NCBI GenBank assembly: GCA_001799695.1
Contig: MGTY01000097.1
Location: 1 to 37,175 of the forward strand
Reading direction: 5' to 3'
DNA: 37,175 nucleotides
Source: Elusimicrobia bacterium GWA2_69_24
GTDB lineage: Bacteria > Elusimicrobiota > Elusimicrobia > UBA1565
The position numbers and the translations under genes are program-made. Positions 33,225 to 37,175 of the stretch are shown piece after piece; within the stretch, counting starts at the first letter, position 1; the number at the start of each line of letters is the position of its first letter. The notes below the pieces were generated by a model, which did no database searches, was not told the origin of the DNA, and was given only the letters and a program-made list of their open reading frames with translations.

Positions 33225-34613
33225 TCACTCCTGGCCTGAAACCGGCTTCTCGGCGGGAGGCGTCTGGGCCTCCGCCGCGGGCTGCGCTTCCGCGGTCTCC
33301 GTCGTCTCCGGGCTCTCCGCCGGAGCGGCTGCCGCGGCGGGGATCGCGGGCTTGGGGTTCTCCGCGACGTATTCCTTCGCGCTCTCGATGATCTTCTCCG
33401 CCGTCTTCTCGCCGATGCCCTGGAGCCCGGTGAGGTCCGTCGGTTGGAGGGTGGCGAGCTTGTGGATGTCGGTCAGGCCGCTCTTGATGAGCACCTCGCT
33501 GGTCTTGGGCCCGATGCCCTTGAGCACGCTCATGGCCTCCCGCCGGGAGTCGTCGTCGGCCTTCTGCGCGTCGGCCTTCTGCTGTTCGGACTTCACCGCC
33601 AGGCTCCAGCCCGTCAGCTTGCAGGCCAGGCGGATGTTCTGCCCGTCGCGGCCGATGGTCAGCGCCAGCTGGTCGTTGGGCACGATGATCTCGGCCTGGT
33701 GCGCGGCCTTGTCCAGGATGCGCACCGAGTTGGACTTGGCCGGGGCGATCGAGTTCGCGATGAAGGTCGCGGTGTCGTCGGACCAGGGGATGAGGTCGAT
33801 GCGCTCTCCGGAGAGCTCGTTCATGATGGAGCGGATGCGCGAGCCCCGGATGCCCACGCAGGCCCCCACCGGGTCCACCTTGGGGTTGTTCGACTTCACG
33901 ACGATCTTGGAGCGGAAGCCGGGGTCGCGCGCGATGTCGAGGATCTCGACGACCTTCTCGCCCACCTCGGGGACCTCCATCTCGAAGAGGCGCCGCATGA
34001 AGAGGGAGGCCGCCCGGGAGAGCACCACCTGCGGGCCGCGCTGGGCCTTGTCCACCTTCAGGATGACCGCGCGGATGCGGTCGCCCACGTTGTAGCGCTC
34101 GCGCCGGATCTGCTCGCGGACCGGGAGGATGGCCTCGGCCTTGCCCAGGTCGATGATGATGTTGCGCTCCATGAAACGGTGCACCGCGCCGCTGACCAAC
34201 TCGCCTTCCTTGGGCTTGAACTCGACGAAGAGGTTCTCGCGCTCGATCTCGCGGATCTTCTGGATGAGCACCTGCTTGGCGGTCTGGGCCGCGATGCGGG
34301 CGAACTCCTTGGCGTCGACGGGCAGGTCCACGTCCTCGCCCAGGGCCGCGCCCTTGCGGAAGCGCTGGGCGTCGGCGGGCAGGATCTCGAGCTCGGGGTC
34401 GGTGATGACCTCGGAGACCTTCTTGCGGATGCAGGCCGTGATCTCGGCGGTCTCGCGGTCGATGACGCAGACCACGTTGGCCGTCTTGCCCACGTGCTTG
34501 CGCAGGGCGCTGGCGATGGCGCCCTCGACCATCAGCAGGATCTCATCTTTCTTGACGCCCTTCTCCCGCTCGATCTGGTCCAGCGCCAGCAGAAGATCGC
34601 TCTTTTGAGCCAT
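33225..34613 (-). CDS. nusA: Transcription termination/antitermination factor NusA
   Basis: 462 residues. N-terminal RNA polymerase-binding domain (1-130), S1 domain from about 137 (EGELVSGAVHRFMERNIIIDLG), KH1 (VDPVGACVGIRGSRIRSIMNEL), KH2 (AEIIVPNDQLALTIGRDGQNIRLA), then a helix-hairpin-helix pair (VLKGIGPKTSEVLIKSGL, LQGIGEKTAEKII) and a Pro/Ala/Glu-rich tail. NusA promotes pausing and hairpin-dependent termination, which matters because a terminator occupies the leader of its own operon (35106-35136). SD GGAGAGG precedes the ATG. Confidence 0.95.
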   Translation of the reverse strand: MAQKSDLLLALDQIEREKGVKKDEILLMVEGAIASALRKHVGKTANVVCVIDRETAEITACIRKKVSEVITDPELEILPADAQRFRKGAALGEDVDLPVDAKEFARIAAQTAKQVLIQKIREIERENLFVEFKPKEGELVSGAVHRFMERNIIIDLGKAEAILPVREQIRRERYNVGDRIRAVILKVDKAQRGPQVVLSRAASLFMRRLFEMEVPEVGEKVVEILDIARDPGFRSKIVVKSNNPKVDPVGACVGIRGSRIRSIMNELSGERIDLIPWSDDTATFIANSIAPAKSNSVRILDKAAHQAEIIVPNDQLALTIGRDGQNIRLACKLTGWSLAVKSEQQKADAQKADDDSRREAMSVLKGIGPKTSEVLIKSGLTDIHKLATLQPTDLTGLQGIGEKTAEKIIESAKEYVAENPKPAIPAAAAAPAESPETTETAEAQPAAEAQTPPAEKPVSGQE

Positions 34614-34634
34614 AGTGATGCCTCTCCGTCTCCG

Positions 34635-35099
34635 TTAAACCTTGACGTCCGGGTTGAGCCGGGCCTCTTCGATCGCGGCGAGCTCCAGCCGGACGGAGTC
34701 CGGTCCGTTCTCCACTACGACCTTCCCGTCCTCGAGCCCCTTGAGATAGCCGGTGAAGCGCCGCCGGCCGCCCTCCGGGGAGGCCTTGAGGCGGACCTTC
34801 ACCGGATGCCCGGCGAAACGCTCGAAATCCTTGGCTTTCTTCAGCACCCGGTCCAGCCCCGGGGACGAGACCTCCAGGCAGTAGGCGTGCGGGATGGCGT
34901 CCTCCGCGTCCAGGAAGGACCCGATCCGGTCCGAAAGCCGCTCGCAGTCGTCGATGGTGATGCCCGCGTGCTTGTCTAGGAAGAAGCGCAGGACCCAGCG
35001 CCCGTGCTCCTGCAGAAAGCGCAGGTCCACCAGCTCCACCCCTTCCAGGGCCAGCATGTCCCCGACGGACTTTTCGATAATGTTTAGGTCAAATGACAT
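34635..35099 (-). CDS. rimP: Ribosome maturation factor RimP
   Basis: 154 residues. RimP binds the 30S subunit during 16S maturation. Seen: GVELVDLRFLQEHGRWVLRFFLDK, GITIDDCERLSDRIG and the hallmark YCLEVSSPGLDRVLKK, followed by the SH3-like C-terminal domain (FTGYLKGLEDGKVVV). It is the first gene of rimP-nusA-infB-rbfA-truB-ribF. No Shine-Dalgarno is seen: the T-run of a terminator hairpin sits where one would be expected. Confidence 0.94.
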   Translation of the reverse strand: MSFDLNIIEKSVGDMLALEGVELVDLRFLQEHGRWVLRFFLDKHAGITIDDCERLSDRIGSFLDAEDAIPHAYCLEVSSPGLDRVLKKAKDFERFAGHPVKVRLKASPEGGRRRFTGYLKGLEDGKVVVENGPDSVRLELAAIEEARLNPDVKV

Positions 35100-35102
35100 T
35101 GC

Positions 35103-35136
35103 AATAAAAAAGAGTGGCTCAGACTGCCGCCACTCT
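35103..35136 (-). terminator. Intrinsic terminator in the rimP leader (possible attenuator)
   Basis: On the minus strand AGAGTGGC (35136-35129) pairs perfectly with GCCACTCT (35118-35111) around a 10-nt loop, followed directly by TTTTTATT. This is a textbook Rho-independent terminator whose T-run ends only a few bases before the rimP ATG (35099). It lies downstream of a TATAAT box, so it would act on the operon's own transcript, and it could also stop read-through from proS. Confidence 0.8.
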
Positions 35137-35147
35137 AGACGGTAATC

Positions 35148-35153
35148 ATTATA
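35148..35153 (-). promoter_or_regulatory. Candidate -10 box of the rimP-nusA-infB operon
   Basis: A perfect TATAAT on the minus strand in an AT-rich stretch between proS and rimP. The start would be about 35141, giving a leader of roughly 42 nt. The -35 region is weak: the six bases 17 bp upstream do not resemble TTGACA. Confidence 0.5.
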
Positions 35154-35211
35154 GCGATGATATCAATTCTTTATAGTCCCGGTCAATCCGCCCGGGATCG
35201 CCCATCGTTCT

Positions 35212-35235
35212 CCCTCCCCCCCTTGAGGGGGAGGG
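35212..35235. terminator. Hairpin after proS
   Basis: CCCTCCCCC (35212-35220) pairs with GGGGGAGGG (35227-35235). The surrounding CTCCCTC...GAGGGTAGGGTGGGGG resembles a dispersed repeat common in high-GC bacteria. It is 20 bp beyond the proS stop and may end that transcript. The rest of 35154-35254 shows no gene. Confidence 0.4.
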
Positions 35236-35254
35236 TAGGGTGGGGGATTCCCCG

Positions 35255-36994
35255 TTATTTTCCTGGATTTTTAAGCGCCAGGAGCTTGGGCAGGGCCTCG
35301 GCTAGGGGCCACATCTCCTTCTCGGGGGAGCGCCGGGCCTTGAACTCCACCACCCCCGCGGCCAGAGTCTTCTTGCTGACCACCAGCCGGTAGGGGATGC
35401 CGATGAGGTCCAGGTCCTTGAACCGGACCCCGGGCCGCTCCGCCCGGTCGTCCAAGAGGGTCTCCACACCCGCGTCCCACAGGCCCTTATAGAGCTTCTC
35501 GGCCTCCGCCATCACGGCGGGGTCGTCGGTCTCCACCGGCATGACCGTCGCGTGGAAGGGGGCGATGGCCACGGGCCAGATGATGCCCCAGTCGTCGTTG
35601 CCCTGCTCGATGGCCGCGGCCACGACCCGGGACACCCCGATGCCGTAGCAGCCCATGACCAGGGGCTTGGCTTCCTGCTTCTCGTCGAGGTAGACCGCTT
35701 CGAGGGATTTCGAGTACTTGGTCCCCAGCTTGAACACCTGCCCGACCTCGATGCCGCGGTCGAACGCCGTCTTCTTGCCGCAGCGGGGGCATGGGTCCTC
35801 CGCCGTGACCATGCGCAGGTCCGCGAAGGTCTCCACGTTGTAGTCCCGGGTGAGGTTGATGTTGCGCAGGTGGGCGTCTTTCTTGTTCGCCCCCGAGACC
35901 GCGTTGCGCAGGGACCGCACCGACTCGTCGGCGATGATGCGCACCGGCTCGGTCTTCCCGTCCTTGGTCTTCCAGACCGGCAGATTCACGGGCCCGGCGA
36001 ACCCGACGGGACAGCCCGCCATGGCCTGGTACTGCGCCTCGGTCGCGCGGTCGAGCACGCCGCCGCCGAGAGCCGTGAAGAGCTTGGCCTCGTTGAGCTC
36101 GTGGTCGCCGCGCACGAGCGCCATGACCGGCTTGCCGCCGGCCATGTAGAGCTGGGTCTTGAGGAAGGTCTTGGGGTCCGCGCCCAGGAGCGCGGCCACG
36201 TCGGCCACGCTGGTCTTGCCCGGCGTGGCGACCTCCTCCAGCGGCAGCTCGGGAACGTCCGCGGCCGCGGGCCCCCCCTTGCACTCCGCGCGCTCCACGT
36301 TGGCCGCGTAGCCGCAGTCCGGGCAGGTCACGATGAGCTCCTCGCCCGTCTCGGCCAGCACCATGAACTCGTGCGTCTGCGAGCCGCCGATGGCGCCCGA
36401 CTGGGCCTCCACGGGCGCGAAGCGCAGGCCGCAGCGCTGGAACACGCGCGTGTAGGCGTCGTACATCACCTTGTAGAAGCGGTTGGCGTCCGAATCGTCG
36501 CGGTGGAAGGAGTAGGCGTCCTTCATCAGGAACTCGCGCGCCCGCATCACGCCGAAGCGGGGGCGGATCTCGTCGCGGAACTTGAGCCCGAACTGGTAGA
36601 GGCAGAGGGGCAGCTGGCGCCAGGAGCGGATCTCGCGGCGCACGAGGTCGGTGATGACCTCCTCCGCCGTAGGGGCGAAGCAGTAGTCGGCCTCCTTGCG
36701 GTCCTGGATGCGCAGAAGCTCCTTGCCGTACACGCCCCAACGCCCGGTCTTCTCCCACAATTCGCGGGGCTGGATGACGGGCAGCCACACCTCGAGCGCG
36801 CCGGTCGACTCCATCTCCTCGCGCACGATGCCTTCCACCTTCCGCAGCACGCGCAGTCCCAAAGGCAGCCAGTCGAAGATGCCGGTCGCCAGCTTGCGGA
36901 TCATGCCCGCGCGGATCATGAGCTTGGCCGAGACGTTGTCCGCGTCGGACGGGGCCTCGCGGAGGGTGGGGAGGAGATATTTGGAGTAGCGCAT
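35255..36994 (-). CDS. proS: Prolyl-tRNA synthetase, bacterial type with editing domain
   Basis: 579 residues. Class II catalytic core: motif 1 region (IRKLATGIFDWLPLGLRVL), FAPTAEE (107-112), motif 2 FRDEIRPRFGVMRAREFLMKDAYSFH (139 on, in order), and motif 3 GCYGIGVSRVVAAAIEQ near 450. Between them lies the INS-type editing domain (about 225-400, with ALVRGDHELNEAKL), which clears mischarged Ala-tRNA(Pro). The C-terminal 110 residues are the anticodon-binding domain. ATG 36994 has no SD. TAGAAT (minus strand, 37008-37003) ends 8 nt before the ATG, so the mRNA may be leaderless or nearly so. Confidence 0.95.
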   Translation of the reverse strand: MRYSKYLLPTLREAPSDADNVSAKLMIRAGMIRKLATGIFDWLPLGLRVLRKVEGIVREEMESTGALEVWLPVIQPRELWEKTGRWGVYGKELLRIQDRKEADYCFAPTAEEVITDLVRREIRSWRQLPLCLYQFGLKFRDEIRPRFGVMRAREFLMKDAYSFHRDDSDANRFYKVMYDAYTRVFQRCGLRFAPVEAQSGAIGGSQTHEFMVLAETGEELIVTCPDCGYAANVERAECKGGPAAADVPELPLEEVATPGKTSVADVAALLGADPKTFLKTQLYMAGGKPVMALVRGDHELNEAKLFTALGGGVLDRATEAQYQAMAGCPVGFAGPVNLPVWKTKDGKTEPVRIIADESVRSLRNAVSGANKKDAHLRNINLTRDYNVETFADLRMVTAEDPCPRCGKKTAFDRGIEVGQVFKLGTKYSKSLEAVYLDEKQEAKPLVMGCYGIGVSRVVAAAIEQGNDDWGIIWPVAIAPFHATVMPVETDDPAVMAEAEKLYKGLWDAGVETLLDDRAERPGVRFKDLDLIGIPYRLVVSKKTLAAGVVEFKARRSPEKEMWPLAEALPKLLALKNPGK

Positions 36995-37002
36995 AGGTGA
37001 CG

Positions 37003-37008
37003 ATTCTA
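37003..37008 (-). promoter_or_regulatory. Candidate -10 box of proS
   Basis: TAGAAT on the minus strand (5/6 to TATAAT) within AT-rich sequence just upstream of the proS ATG. The predicted start is within a few bases of the ATG. No convincing -35 is seen. Confidence 0.3.
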
Positions 37009-37030
37009 CCTAAATTTGCGGCCGCCTGCC

Positions 37031-37175
37031 TCGTCGTCCCGGCACCCGCTCCGTCGTCCCGGCACCCGCTCCGTCGTCCCCGCACCCGCTCCGTCGTCCC
37101 GGCACCCGCTCCGTCGTCCCGGCACCCGCTCCGTCGTCCCGGCACCCGCTCCGTCGTCCCGGCACCCGCTCCGTC
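37031..37175. repeat. 20-bp tandem repeat at the window end
   Basis: Seven complete copies of CCGTCGTCCCGGCACCCGCT (first copy begins TC; third has one C for G) and the first five bases of an eighth, which the window edge cuts. The exact 20-bp period is not a multiple of three, so it is not a coding repeat. It sits upstream of the proS promoter region. The true copy number cannot be known from this window. Confidence 0.9.

Noticed and set aside
30749..33391. An 880-codon plus-strand open frame opposite infB
   Set aside because: It is antisense to the conserved IF-2 gene, rich in Arg, Gly, His and Val, with no recognisable domain; a typical shadow in high-GC DNA.
37031..37175. CRISPR array at the window end
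   Set aside because: The 20-bp units are directly adjacent with no unique spacers, so this is a simple tandem repeat.

Overview
The window is GC-rich, densely packed bacterial DNA. Operons are tight, with many 4-bp ATGA/GTGA overlaps, and there is no sign of phage or plasmid genes. Gram-negative traits include several Sec-exported proteins of unknown function and a FlgO-like/DUF4384-like protein. Overall gene content and style make me lean towards a free-living, high-GC Elusimicrobiota-type bacterium. That is an inference from memory of such genomes and has not been tested against any database.

Layout. (1) 1-342: non-coding, with a REP-type hairpin and a probable transposase scrap. (2) 373-9314, plus strand: NADP-type isocitrate dehydrogenase with an inserted four-cysteine knuckle, a GT2 glycosyltransferase, YceD/DUF177, rpmF, a strongly diverged plsX, fabG, acpP, rnc, an acyl-CoA dehydrogenase, etfB and etfA. 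This is a lipid and acyl-CoA metabolism block. (3) 9418-21176: a CAU-anticodon tRNA, a 59-residue histone-fold protein, a MidA/NDUFAF7-type methyltransferase, then nuoA-B-C-D-H-I-J-K-L-M-N. This is an 11-subunit complex I without the NADH module (nuoEFG). (4) 21181-26881: secreted or membrane proteins of unknown function. (5) 26882-27158: REP-like repeats between convergent genes. (6) 27159-36994, minus strand: proS, then rimP-nusA-infB-rbfA-truB-ribF and a GAF histidine kinase coupled to ribF. (7) 37031-37175: a 20-bp tandem repeat running off the window end.

How the genes may work together. The acyl-CoA dehydrogenase and EtfBA can collect electrons from acyl-CoA oxidation. The nearby complex I lacks an NADH dehydrogenase module and must take electrons from another donor. 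The MidA-type methyltransferase sits immediately before nuoA. Its mitochondrial relative methylates an arginine in the NuoD homologue, and that arginine is present here. The first reading frame of this apparent operon encodes a bacterial histone.

Most notable: the bacterial histone at the head of the complex I operon; a dispersed, inverted-repeat-ended structured element present twice (16003-16271 and 24545-24928) with compensatory base changes in its stems; an intrinsic terminator that fills the whole short leader of rimP-nusA-infB; the cysteine knuckle next to the isocitrate-binding serine of isocitrate dehydrogenase; and a PlsX homologue lacking several family motifs.
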